The notes beneath the pieces are model-generated. The model saw only the letters and a list, made by a program, of their open reading frames with translations, did no database searches and was not told the DNA's origin. Shown here piece after piece: positions 8,072 through 14,479 of a DNA stretch of 20,235 nucleotides. The stretch is from Microbacterium sp. Lineage in GTDB: Bacteria; Actinomycetota; Actinomycetes; Actinomycetales; Microbacteriaceae. The DNA lies in NCBI GenBank assembly GCA_003476465.1, contig DMUE01000240.1, positions 1 to 20,235 on the forward strand, written 5' to 3'. A program made the translations under genes and the position numbers. The stretch's first letter is position 1, and the number at the start of each line of letters is the position of its first letter.

Positions 8072-9535
8072 TCAGATGCGGCGGCACAGCGGCAGCGCCG
8101 CGGCGGTGAACGCGGCGGACTGCTGCCCCACGAGCAGCCGGGTCTCGCAGGAGGCTTGGATCGCGGCCTGTTCAATCGCCGCCACCCCGGCCTCCAGCTC
8201 TTCGACGGTGGGCGCGGAGACGCTGATCAGGCCGGTGAACCGCAGCACCCCGTGGCCGGCGGTGAGGTCGGCCTCCTGCTGAAGCACGTCGTGATACTCA
8301 GCGGTCTGGGCGGCGTCTTCGATCTGCCCGATCTTCGCCCGCTGGGCTTGGTCGGAAATGTGCTCGACCTTCTTCTTCCGGATATCTCGGGCGGCCTGGT
8401 CCGAGCGCATCGGGGTGCACAGCAGCGAGAACGAGCGTTGGATGCCGGTGGACAGCAGCACCGGGGACAGGAAGCCGGGGTAGACCATCGAGCGTGGCCA
8501 CTCGCTGATCCACAGCACCGCGTGGTGGGCGGAGTCGGTGCGCAGCCGGGCCCAGGACTCGTTGACGGCCACCGGACCTGCGGTGGCGAGGTGCTGGCCG
8601 AGTTCGCCGTGGCGCTCCAGGGTGGCGGCGATGGCCGGGTCGTACGCGCTGCGCAGGATGACCGCGATCTGCCCCGGGGTCAACCAGCCGGAGGGTTTCA
8701 GGTCGGCGGAGCGTAGCGCTGCGACCAGGGTGGACATCTCCTGGCGCAGGACGGCGGCGGCCCCGCGGATGCCGCCGCCGGCGGTCCTGATCTGCCGGGT
8801 GGCGGTCTTCATATCCAGCGAGAGGGACAGGGTGGTGGCGTGTCGTTCCCCGGCCGGCCCGGCCCGTTCGATGAGTTCGGCGTAGGTGGTCGCGGCCCAG
8901 GTGTCGTCGGCGGTGCCGTGGGAGGCCCACCATTCGGCGAGCCCGGTGCCGGAGTCCGGCAGCGTCCGTTCCAGAACCTGGAGGGTGGCGATCCGCCCGG
9001 AGCGGCAGACCGTGGCCAGGACGCGGCCCCAGGAGGTGACGCGGCGTTCCTGCTCACCGGGGTCCAGCAGCACGAACGCCGGATGGGTCACCTCGCAGAC
9101 CACGGTGAGGGTCGCGGCGTGGGGGTCGTGGATCATCCCGGCGCCGGTGTCGGGGTCGGTGTACTCGCGCAGCCGGGCCATGTCCCCGGGCAGCGCGAGC
9201 GTGCCGACCGGCCGCGGTGCCACGATGCGGCGCCGGTAGAGGAGTTGACCTGCGGTGGTGCGCCACAGCCACCAGCACGCCACCGGCAGCCATTCCACGG
9301 CCGGACGCCCGGCGACGGGTGTCCACGTCAGGGCGGCGGCGAGCACCCAGACGGGGGCGGTGTAGGCCAGCAGGATGCCCCCGCCGGCATACAGGGCGCC
9401 GACGACGGCGAGGACGCCGGTGGCGAGGGTGATGAGCTGGGATAGAGACAGGCCGAGGAGGATGCCGCGGCGGGTGAGCCGGGAGAACTTGACCGGCACC
9501 AACTCCGTGGAGGACTCCTTCTGCTTCGAGGTCAT
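8072..9535 (-). CDS. SCO6880-family membrane protein of the conjugation system
   Basis: This encodes 487 residues starting MTSKQKESSTELVPVKFSRLTRRGILLGLSL. A longer open frame to 10021 overlaps the neighbouring gene and has no support. Hydrophobic segments lie at about residues 28-50 and 52-72. A cytoplasmic part follows (PVAGRPAVEWLPVACWWLWR, GTLALPGDMARLREY). The layout of two N-terminal membrane segments, then a mixed domain ending ISVSAPTVEELEAGVAAIEQAA, is that of the SCO6880 family. This family is found in actinobacterial ICEs and resembles VirB3 joined to the N-terminal part of VirB4. It would form part of the inner-membrane secretion complex with the VirB4-like ATPase encoded two genes downstream. 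It starts 7 bp after the VirB6-like gene ends. Confidence 0.85.
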   Translation of the reverse strand: MTSKQKESSTELVPVKFSRLTRRGILLGLSLSQLITLATGVLAVVGALYAGGGILLAYTAPVWVLAAALTWTPVAGRPAVEWLPVACWWLWRTTAGQLLYRRRIVAPRPVGTLALPGDMARLREYTDPDTGAGMIHDPHAATLTVVCEVTHPAFVLLDPGEQERRVTSWGRVLATVCRSGRIATLQVLERTLPDSGTGLAEWWASHGTADDTWAATTYAELIERAGPAGERHATTLSLSLDMKTATRQIRTAGGGIRGAAAVLRQEMSTLVAALRSADLKPSGWLTPGQIAVILRSAYDPAIAATLERHGELGQHLATAGPVAVNESWARLRTDSAHHAVLWISEWPRSMVYPGFLSPVLLSTGIQRSFSLLCTPMRSDQAARDIRKKKVEHISDQAQRAKIGQIEDAAQTAEYHDVLQQEADLTAGHGVLRFTGLISVSAPTVEELEAGVAAIEQAAIQASCETRLLVGQQSAAFTAAALPLCRRI

Positions 9536-9542
9536 GGCCGTC

Positions 9543-11030
9543 TCAGTCCTTTCCGGTCGGCTTCGGTGTCGGCGGCGGGACCGGCTTGGGTGCCGGTGGC
9601 GCCGGTTGAGAGGGACCCGCTGACGGTGTCTTCGGCTCGGGCGGAGGTGGAGCCTTCGTGGTCGGGGCGGACGATGTCGGGGACGACGCCGGCTGGGGTG
9701 TCGCGGCGGCATGCCCGGCGTTGTCGGCGGTGGTCTCTGCCTGGTTACCGAGCGCCGTGCCGGCCTTCGGCCCGGCGGTCGCAGCGTCCTTGGCGACCTT
9801 CGCCGCGACCACCGCTGCCGCGGCCGGACCGGCCGCCGCCGCACCCGCGCCTGCCCCAGCACCCGCTCCGGCACCGGCGCCGGCGCCGGCGCCGGCGCCG
9901 GCGCCGGCGGACCCACCCGCGGTACTGGCGCCTCCCGCGGTACCCGCCCCGCTCCCGGACGTCTGAGGGGCGGAGGTCTTCGGTTGGGGCGGTGTCTTCC
10001 CACCGCCGCCAGCGCTCCCACCGCTGCTGCCGCCGCTGTCGTTACCGCCGCTGCTGTTGCCGCCGTCGAGGACCTTCCTCGGGCCGTCGCCGGCCGGTTT
10101 AGTCGGGGTGGGCACGGGTCGGTTGAGCGCCTGCTTGGCGTCTTGTTCGGAGCCGATCGCGTGGTACATGTCGAAGCCGATGAAGCTGATGAACTTGTAG
10201 GTCAGGTAGGGGGCGAACGCGGCCATCGCCATCAGCACGATCCCCGCGAGGGGGTCACTGATCGAGGACAGGTCGGCATCGATTGGTGCCGACACCTGGG
10301 TGATGGCGACGAGGAACATCACGACCAGGACGAGTTTGGAGCAGATCAGCGCGATGACGAACATCGCCCACTTGCCGATCCACCCCCTGCTGGCGTCCCA
10401 GGAGGCGCCGGAGAACGCCAGGGGTGCGAACACGATCGCCACCAGCAACAGTGCCTTACGCACGAGCAGCGACAGCCACACGATCGCCGCCGCGGCGATC
10501 GCCAGGCCGGCGAGGAAGATCGTGATGATCGCCCCCACCCCGGGCGCGGCGATGTTGATCCCGACCAGGCCCGCGGCCAGCAGGGTGATCTTGTCGCCCA
10601 TCGACTCGGTGGTCTCTCCGGCGGCCTGGATGATCCCGACACAGAGCTGGTCGACGATCTCCAGCAGCAACGCCGTCAGGGTGATGCCCACGAACGAGCC
10701 GAGCACGGACTTCGCCAATCCGAGGGCCGCCCGAGACAGAGCGGTGGGGTCACGACGCACCAGGCCGGTGAGCAGTTGGAGGCAGAAGAAGATCAGCATC
10801 ACGAACACGGCGATGCCGAACAGCAGGTTGTAGACCGCCACGTACTCGGGCCGGGTGACATCGACGAGGGTGGTCGTGTCGAACACGGACCACACGGCCT
10901 CGAACAGCCACCCGGCCGCGGCACCCATCGCTTGGGCGAGCCAGTCGAACGGGGCCGCGACCAAGCTCGCGGCGGCTTCGCCGGCGGTGTCGCACACGGC
11001 CGAGATGACGGGGATATCGCACACACCCAC
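9543..11030 (-). CDS. TrbL/VirB6-like conjugal channel protein with low-complexity tail
   Basis: This encodes about 495 residues. I prefer the GTG at 11030 because GAAGGAG lies 8 bases before it. The GTG at 11039 sits directly on that ribosome site. About six hydrophobic segments lie at residues about 67-90, 105-125, 148-165, 168-203, 217-245 and 261-287, in the order seen in TrbL/VirB6 polytopic channel proteins. The remaining third (from about residue 303) has no membrane segments. It is Gly/Ser-rich, then Gly-Ala repeats, then Ala-rich, then Pro-rich (PPPPEPKTPSAGPSQPAPPA), ending KPTGKD. The membrane part would form the inner-membrane conduit for DNA. The tail is probably disordered and may reach into the cytoplasm or cell wall. 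The gene lies between the DUF6112-like gene and the SCO6880-like gene, as in related ICEs. Confidence 0.87.
   Translation of the reverse strand: MGVCDIPVISAVCDTAGEAAASLVAAPFDWLAQAMGAAAGWLFEAVWSVFDTTTLVDVTRPEYVAVYNLLFGIAVFVMLIFFCLQLLTGLVRRDPTALSRAALGLAKSVLGSFVGITLTALLLEIVDQLCVGIIQAAGETTESMGDKITLLAAGLVGINIAAPGVGAIITIFLAGLAIAAAAIVWLSLLVRKALLLVAIVFAPLAFSGASWDASRGWIGKWAMFVIALICSKLVLVVMFLVAITQVSAPIDADLSSISDPLAGIVLMAMAAFAPYLTYKFISFIGFDMYHAIGSEQDAKQALNRPVPTPTKPAGDGPRKVLDGGNSSGGNDSGGSSGGSAGGGGKTPPQPKTSAPQTSGSGAGTAGGASTAGGSAGAGAGAGAGAGAGAGAGAGAGAAAAGPAAAAVVAAKVAKDAATAGPKAGTALGNQAETTADNAGHAAATPQPASSPTSSAPTTKAPPPPEPKTPSAGPSQPAPPAPKPVPPPTPKPTGKD
9874..9909. repeat. Hexanucleotide repeat (CCGGCG x6) in the channel gene
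   Basis: Six perfect copies of a 6-bp unit run from 9874 to 9909, with imperfect copies just beside them. On the coding strand they encode alternating Gly and Ala. Because the unit is a multiple of three, slippage would change tail length without shifting the frame. Confidence 0.9.
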
Positions 11031-11069
11031 CGCAATCACTCCTTCACGGGGTCGAGACGGCGGGTGGTG

Positions 11070-11381
11070 TCAGACCTGCTGGCCGACGTCCCAGAAGAAG
11101 TTGATCAACGTCACGCTGGCGCCGCAGATCACCGCGGCCCCGCAGCTCACGAGGACGCCGACCTTGCCGCGGCCGGCCAGGTGGGGGTTGGAGGAGTTGG
11201 CGCCGAATCCCCACACGATGGCGGAGATGATCAGCGCGAGGACGGACAGGATCAGCCCGATGGTCATCACCGCGCCGACGATGGTGCGCAGCTGGGCGAT
11301 GCCGGGCAGGCCGTCATCGTTGGGGGTGATGTCGACATCCATGGGCACAAGCGCCGGCAGAACGGTGATGAGATCGAACAC
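11070..11381 (-). CDS. DUF6112-like small membrane protein, copy 2
   Basis: This encodes 103 residues from GTG, with AGGAG 7 bases upstream. It has two membrane segments at residues about 34-58 and 72-96 (VGAVMTIGLILSVLALIISAIVW and KVGVLVSCGAAVICGASVTLINFF), a short polar loop between them (GFGANSSNPHLAGRG), and the ending WDVGQQV. It is a clear paralogue of the next gene upstream. Both match the pattern of DUF6112 proteins of actinobacterial conjugative elements, which by size and topology recall VirB2/TrbC pilin-like subunits. The pilin role is inference. It lies 31 bp before the channel-protein gene. Confidence 0.85.
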   Translation of the reverse strand: MFDLITVLPALVPMDVDITPNDDGLPGIAQLRTIVGAVMTIGLILSVLALIISAIVWGFGANSSNPHLAGRGKVGVLVSCGAAVICGASVTLINFFWDVGQQV

Positions 11382-11403
11382 GGTGAGTCTCCTGACGAAC
11401 GGA

Positions 11404-11421
11404 CCCGCCCTTCGGGGCGGG
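11404..11421 (-). other. Stable intercistronic hairpin between paralogous genes
   Basis: CCCGCCC, then four bases, then GGGCGGG form a perfect 7-bp stem with a TTCG loop (plus strand; CGAA on the mRNA strand). It sits in the 120-bp gap between the two DUF6112-like genes. There is no U-tract. It would suit an mRNA-stabilising or partly terminating element that lets the first gene be expressed more than the rest of the operon. Confidence 0.45.
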
Positions 11422-11501
11422 GAACACGGATGGGTTCGCAGATCAGGTGCGCCACACGCCCCCGGGCCGTCCGAGGCGGCAGTTCCGAGCGTGTGCAGGG
11501 A

Positions 11502-11768
11502 TCAGAGTTGCTGGCCGAGGTCGATGAGCCAGTTCATCCACGCCACGCCGGCACCGGCCAGGACCGCGGTGCCGAGGGCGACCAGGACACCCGTGCGGCC
11601 CTTCGCTGCGGCGCTGTAGTTGCCGTTCGCGGCGGCAATGGCCCAGATGATGGCCGAGACGATGACCATCAAGACGCTGGTGATGAGCACGAACATCAGC
11701 AGCGCGCCGATCACCGCGCGCAGGTCACCGATCCCGCCGATTCCGTCGAAGTCGGGAAACACGTCCAT
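11502..11768 (-). CDS. DUF6112-like small membrane protein, copy 1 (first tra gene)
   Basis: This encodes 88 residues starting MDVFPDFDGIGGIGDL. I chose the ATG at 11768 because GGGAG lies 9 bases upstream. An in-frame start at 11849 has no ribosome site. Two membrane segments lie at about 20-44 and 58-80 (GALLMFVLITSVLMVIVSAIIWAI and GVLVALGTAVLAGAGVAWMNWLI), ending DLGQQL. It shares the layout and many positions with the downstream copy (GxLxDLRxxxGAxxx, KGRTGVLVALG versus RGKVGVLVSCG), so the two arose by duplication. It is the first gene of the conjugation operon. Pilin-like subunits are commonly encoded first, but that role is not proven here. Confidence 0.86.
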   Translation of the reverse strand: MDVFPDFDGIGGIGDLRAVIGALLMFVLITSVLMVIVSAIIWAIAAANGNYSAAAKGRTGVLVALGTAVLAGAGVAWMNWLIDLGQQL

Positions 11769-11800
11769 GCCGTTCAGCTCCCAACCGGCGTAGGCAAGTA

Positions 11801-11815
11801 TTCGAAGTGTTCGAA
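11801..11815. promoter_or_regulatory. Paired TTCGAA palindromes upstream of the tra operon
   Basis: Two TTCGAA palindromes (11801-11806 and 11810-11815) are separated by three bases, 33-47 bp upstream of the first tra start codon. Together they make a near-symmetric site of about 18 bp. Position and symmetry suggest an operator for the conjugation operon. No clear -35/-10 pair is visible. Confidence 0.35.
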
Positions 11816-12085
11816 ATCCACGTCGGCAAGGTGCGCGACGCACCCCCACCGTCGCCCTGACGGGGCGCCGTTCTCCGGTTACCGCGGCCAGCGGCCGTGA
11901 ACCGGTCTAGGCAGTCGCGTCAGAGCAGCTGGTCGCTCTATTTCGGCTATCGGAAAGGAGCCCAGGCGGCGGCCGCGCTTGGTAACGAGCCAGGGTTCGA
12001 TTGCAGGCTCGCAGGCAGTCGTCAGGGTGCGGCCATCAGCTCCGGCGTGGTCACGAACGGCGGGCGGTCTGGATGTCAGAGTCGC
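11816..12085. other. Non-coding stretch upstream of tra operon
   Basis: This 270-bp stretch lies between the operator-like site and the 3' end of the MerR-like remnant. Together with the upstream tra leader the gap is 317 bp. I find no credible gene. It holds a CGCCC-TGACG-GGGCG hairpin at 11853-11867, an AGAGC...GCTCT hairpin near 11935-11952, and a CGAGCC...GGCTCG stem around 11988-12013 whose loop contains GGTTCGATT, which resembles a T-loop by chance. The tra promoter is expected here, but I cannot place it. Confidence 0.4.
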
Positions 12086-12760
12086 CTACTCTTGGTAACC
12101 GAGCGCCTGTTCGCATCGATGCAGGTATGTCTTCGTGGTGTCGTGAAGCTCCCGGTCGGCGGCGGGCCAGTAGTCGCGTTGATCGTGCATCGACTCCATG
12201 GCTGCATGCTCGTGCTCGGCCTGAGCATCCAATGCGTCACGGATGGCCGTCGTCCAGTCCTGTCCGAGCCGTTTTCCACTGGCCGAGGCGGGATCGACAC
12301 CGTTCTCTGCGTAGATGAGCGCGCGCACCGCGACGGCCTTCCATCCGAGATAGAAGGCGACGATCCGTTCGATCTGCTCAGGGGTGAACTCACCTGCGTC
12401 CACTCCGGTATCCAGCTTGGGATAATGAAGCATCGTGTCATCGAGACTCATAGTCGCTGCGATCAGACTTGCGGGGATCCGCATCGCGGGATCGACGTGG
12501 AGCGCGTCCACGATCGCACCGAGCACGACGCGTTGGTGGCGAAGGCGCAGCTCTGATAGCTCCAGCAGCTTGAGCTGCTCGGTGTAGGCATCGGCCAGTG
12601 GACGGCCTTCTTGTTTATCGAGCACCTCGGCGACCTCGGCGAGGCTGAACCCGGCCCGGGTGAGCAGTTGGATGCTGAGCAACCGGTCCAGGTGCGTGTC
12701 CCCGTAGCGGCGTCGACCCCCGGCGTCGCGGTCGGCGATCAGCAGGCCGAGGCGGTCACG
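12086..12760 (-). pseudogene. MerR/TipA-like transcription regulator, N-terminus missing
   Basis: The recognisable protein begins in the middle of the MerR winged-helix domain at DRLGLLIADRDAGGRRRYG. It continues through YGDTHLDRLLSIQLLTRAGFSLAEVAEVLD to a helical effector domain of TipAS type (LTPEQ-like FTPEQIERIVAFYLGWKAVAV, then DWTTAIRDAL and YLHRCEQALGYQE). About 27 N-terminal residues with the first recognition helix are absent. Upstream of 12760 the frame stays open only because it reads antisense through the neighbouring gene. Without that helix it should not bind DNA, so I call it a 5'-truncated remnant. It meets the E1-like gene head to head at the break. TipA-like regulators normally sense thiopeptides or other drugs. 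Confidence 0.75.
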
Positions 12761-12788
12761 AAACCCTGACGGTACCGAGCAGTACTTC

Positions 12789-13751
12789 GTGCTTGCTGTG
12801 CCGCACCCCGCAGGGGGACCGCACCATCTCCTCGGCGGACGCCTTCCCGCAACTACCGCCGACGCCCTGCGGCGCCTCGCCAAGAAGCACGGCACCGCGG
12901 TCAACCTCGATCCCGCGATCATCAACGCCGACATCCCCATCGAATGGTGCAACATGTCCGACGAACGGCAAGAGGTCACGACTCGGCGCGACGACAACCG
13001 TCCAGTCAACGGCTTTCAAGGAAAGACCGTACACATATGGGGCTGCGGCGGCCTGGGATCATGGCTCGCCGAGTTCATCGCACGCGCCGGAGCCAGCGCC
13101 ATCACTGTCTGCGACCCCGGTACCATCACCGGCGGACTGCTCGTGCGACAGAACTACACCGAAGCCGACATCGGCCAGACCAAGGCCGATGCCCTCGCCA
13201 CACGCCTCCGCGCGATCCGCGACGACCTGACCGTCACCGTCGCAGAAGGAAGCGTCCCCGATCCAGCCGTCTCCCTCTCCGCGGACCTCATCATCGACGC
13301 CACCGTCAGCCACAGCGTCACCACCTACCTCGACACCCTCGCCGGCGAAGACCGCACGGCACTCATCGCCCAAGTCGCCACCGACGCCAAGACGGGATCG
13401 CTCGGTATCGCGAACATCTGCACACCCGGTGCCACCTTTACGCCGTCTGAGCTTGACGACCAGGCAGGACGCTCGGTAGTGGCCGATGGTGGGTTGGAGC
13501 TGTACCACCCGCTCTGGGAGGAAGCAGCCCAAGGCGACGAACTGATCCCCACCAGAGGATGCTCAGTACCCACATTCCACGGCTCGGCCGCAGACCTCGC
13601 TGCCGTCGCCGCGACACTCGTCAACATGATCGGCCTGCACCTCCAACGGGCAGAGGCGCCTGTTTCAGGAACTCACCTCATCGCCCTGCCACACGCACCA
13701 GCCGGTCCACGGCATCACTTCCTCCCCGCGGCGTCGGACTCCCGCGAATGA
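12789..13751 (+). CDS. E1-like (ThiF-family) adenylyltransferase, 5'-truncated
   Basis: The open frame is 320 residues from a GTG with no ribosome site. Homology-like sequence begins before it (about 12768, DGTEQYFVLAVPHPAGG), so the natural N-terminus is missing, probably an E2-like or other domain. The E1 core is complete. It has the nucleotide-binding GCGGLGSWLAEFIARAGA (85-102), Asp109 after the second strand, the RQNYTEADIGQTKADAL motif (120-136), the IIDATVS strand end (about 168-174) and a conserved GCSVPTFHGSAADL (257-270) whose Cys258 could be the thioester residue. E1-like enzymes activate the C-terminus of a ubiquitin-like partner by AMP transfer. In bacteria they serve in cofactor synthesis or in defence (CBASS Cap2, Bil-type systems). 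No JAB peptidase, ubiquitin-like protein or E2 is encoded beside it, so it is probably the remnant of a lost operon. Confidence 0.72.
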   Translation: MLAVPHPAGGPHHLLGGRLPATTADALRRLAKKHGTAVNLDPAIINADIPIEWCNMSDERQEVTTRRDDNRPVNGFQGKTVHIWGCGGLGSWLAEFIARAGASAITVCDPGTITGGLLVRQNYTEADIGQTKADALATRLRAIRDDLTVTVAEGSVPDPAVSLSADLIIDATVSHSVTTYLDTLAGEDRTALIAQVATDAKTGSLGIANICTPGATFTPSELDDQAGRSVVADGGLELYHPLWEEAAQGDELIPTRGCSVPTFHGSAADLAAVAATLVNMIGLHLQRAEAPVSGTHLIALPHAPAGPRHHFLPAASDSRE

Positions 13752-13763
13752 GATAGCACGGGG

Positions 13764-13792
13764 TTACGTCTGTCGGCGCTCGCGCGTACAGT
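13764..13792 (+). promoter_or_regulatory. Possible promoter before the structured leader
   Basis: TACAGT (13787-13792) could be a -10 box, with a weak TTACGT (13764-13769) 17 bp upstream as a -35 box. The predicted start of transcription, near 13799, is where the possible leader RNA begins. Confidence 0.35.
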
Positions 13793-13799
13793 AAGAGTC

Positions 13800-13869
13800 G
13801 AGGCAGGTCCTCCTCAATTGCGGGTCCTTCGGGACGGCCCAGCATGGGCGCTCATACACGTACTGCCTC
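13800..13869 (+). ncRNA. Candidate structured 5' leader RNA (three-way junction)
   Basis: Three helices can form in 70 bases. A closing stem GAGGCAG (13800-13806) pairs with CTGCCTC (13863-13869). Hairpin GTCC-TTCG-GGAC (13824-13835) has a UUCG tetraloop. Hairpin GCCC-AGCAT-GGGC spans 13837-13849. A compact multi-helix element in the 153-bp leader of a small membrane-protein gene could be a riboswitch, attenuator or protein-binding leader. I match it to no known RNA family. An alternative local stem (GAGG/CCTC at the 5' end) competes with the closing stem, which is compatible with a switch. Confidence 0.35.
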
Positions 13870-13904
13870 CTCGACGGAGAGACACGTGTGACGAGAGGCC
13901 CGCC

Positions 13905-14291
13905 ATGATCCCCCTGATCTGGACGCTCAGCGCCCACACCCGCTACTACCTGCGCCGCTACATGCCCACCAACCGACTGCTCGACGCGATCCGCCGCCGA
14001 CGCAACCTGAGATGGGGCATCCCCGCAATGCTCCTCGCCGTTCCCTACCTGCTGATCGTGAGCATCTGCACCAACGCCCTCGACCAGGGCGCCCCAGGCT
14101 GGCTGCATCTGGTCGTGCTCTGGTCGGTATGGAACGCGATGAAGCTCACCATCATGGGGCCGATCAGCCTCGTCCTCCTGGTGCGCGCCCGTATTCGAGA
14201 GGCTGGTGCACGTCGCCGGGATCGAACACGCGAGACCCCGAGCTGGACCACGCGCCAGGAGGAACCGACTGCCTACGTCGCGGCACGGTAG
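13905..14291 (+). CDS. Small two-helix membrane protein of actinobacterial mobile elements
   Basis: This encodes 128 residues starting MIPLIWTLSAHTRYYLRRYMPTNRLLDAIRRRRNLRWG. The ATG at 13905 follows a purine-rich GAGAGG, while an upstream in-frame ATG (13818) lies in the leader structure. Two membrane helices lie at residues about 40-58 (GIPAMLLAVPYLLIVSIC) and 71-93 (LHLVVLWSVWNAMKLTIMGPISLVLL), then a basic cytoplasmic tail. Proteins of this size and pattern are common in actinobacterial ICEs and are often labelled 'sulfate permease', but two helices cannot make a SulP transporter, so I would not use that name. It lies 188 bp before the ATPase gene on the same strand, separated from it by two hairpins. 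The function is unknown. Confidence 0.8.
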   Translation: MIPLIWTLSAHTRYYLRRYMPTNRLLDAIRRRRNLRWGIPAMLLAVPYLLIVSICTNALDQGAPGWLHLVVLWSVWNAMKLTIMGPISLVLLVRARIREAGARRRDRTRETPSWTTRQEEPTAYVAAR

Positions 14292-14320
14292 CCCTCACCG
14301 GGACAGGCCTCACTCGATCG

Positions 14321-14360
14321 GCGAGCGTAGCCACGCTCGCGGCGGTCCGGGGCCGACCGC
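14321..14360 (+). terminator. Tandem hairpins after the small membrane-protein gene
   Basis: GCGAGCGT-AGCC-ACGCTCGC (14321-14340) is a perfect 8-bp stem. GCGGTC-loop-GACCGC (14342-14360) follows at once. They begin 29 bases after the stop codon. No U-tract follows, as is common for actinobacterial terminators. They probably separate this gene from the ATPase gene. Confidence 0.5.
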
Positions 14361-14394
14361 GAACAGCACGCCCTATCGGTGCGCTGGTTGTTCC

Positions 14395-14422
14395 TTCGCG
14401 CGCCTGCCGGTCGCTCTAGAAT
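14395..14422 (+). promoter_or_regulatory. Weak promoter candidate for the ATPase gene
   Basis: TAGAAT (14417-14422) is a good -10 match. The only element at usable spacing is TTCGCG (14395-14400), a poor -35. Transcription would start about 50 bases before the GTG start codon. Confidence 0.28.
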
Positions 14423-14479
14423 TGAGCCTGAGTAGCACGGTCGCTCCCGACCTCGCACTCGCGGCGAGGGAGGATGACG

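Noticed and set aside
9862..9960. Possible CRISPR-like or direct-repeat array
   Set aside because: The repeats are a 6-bp coding microsatellite without spacers.
9536..10021. N-terminal extension of the SCO6880-like gene
   Set aside because: It is an Arg/Pro-rich shadow of the low-complexity tail of the VirB6-like gene.
9711..11900. Plus-strand open frame of 729 codons
   Set aside because: It lies antisense to the VirB6-like and DUF6112-like genes, has His/Asp/Gln/Gly-biased low-complexity composition and no domain. It is a shadow frame of G+C-rich genes.
11994..12012. T-loop-like GGTTCGATT suggesting a tRNA
   Set aside because: The flanking bases do not form a T stem or acceptor stem, and no cloverleaf can be built.
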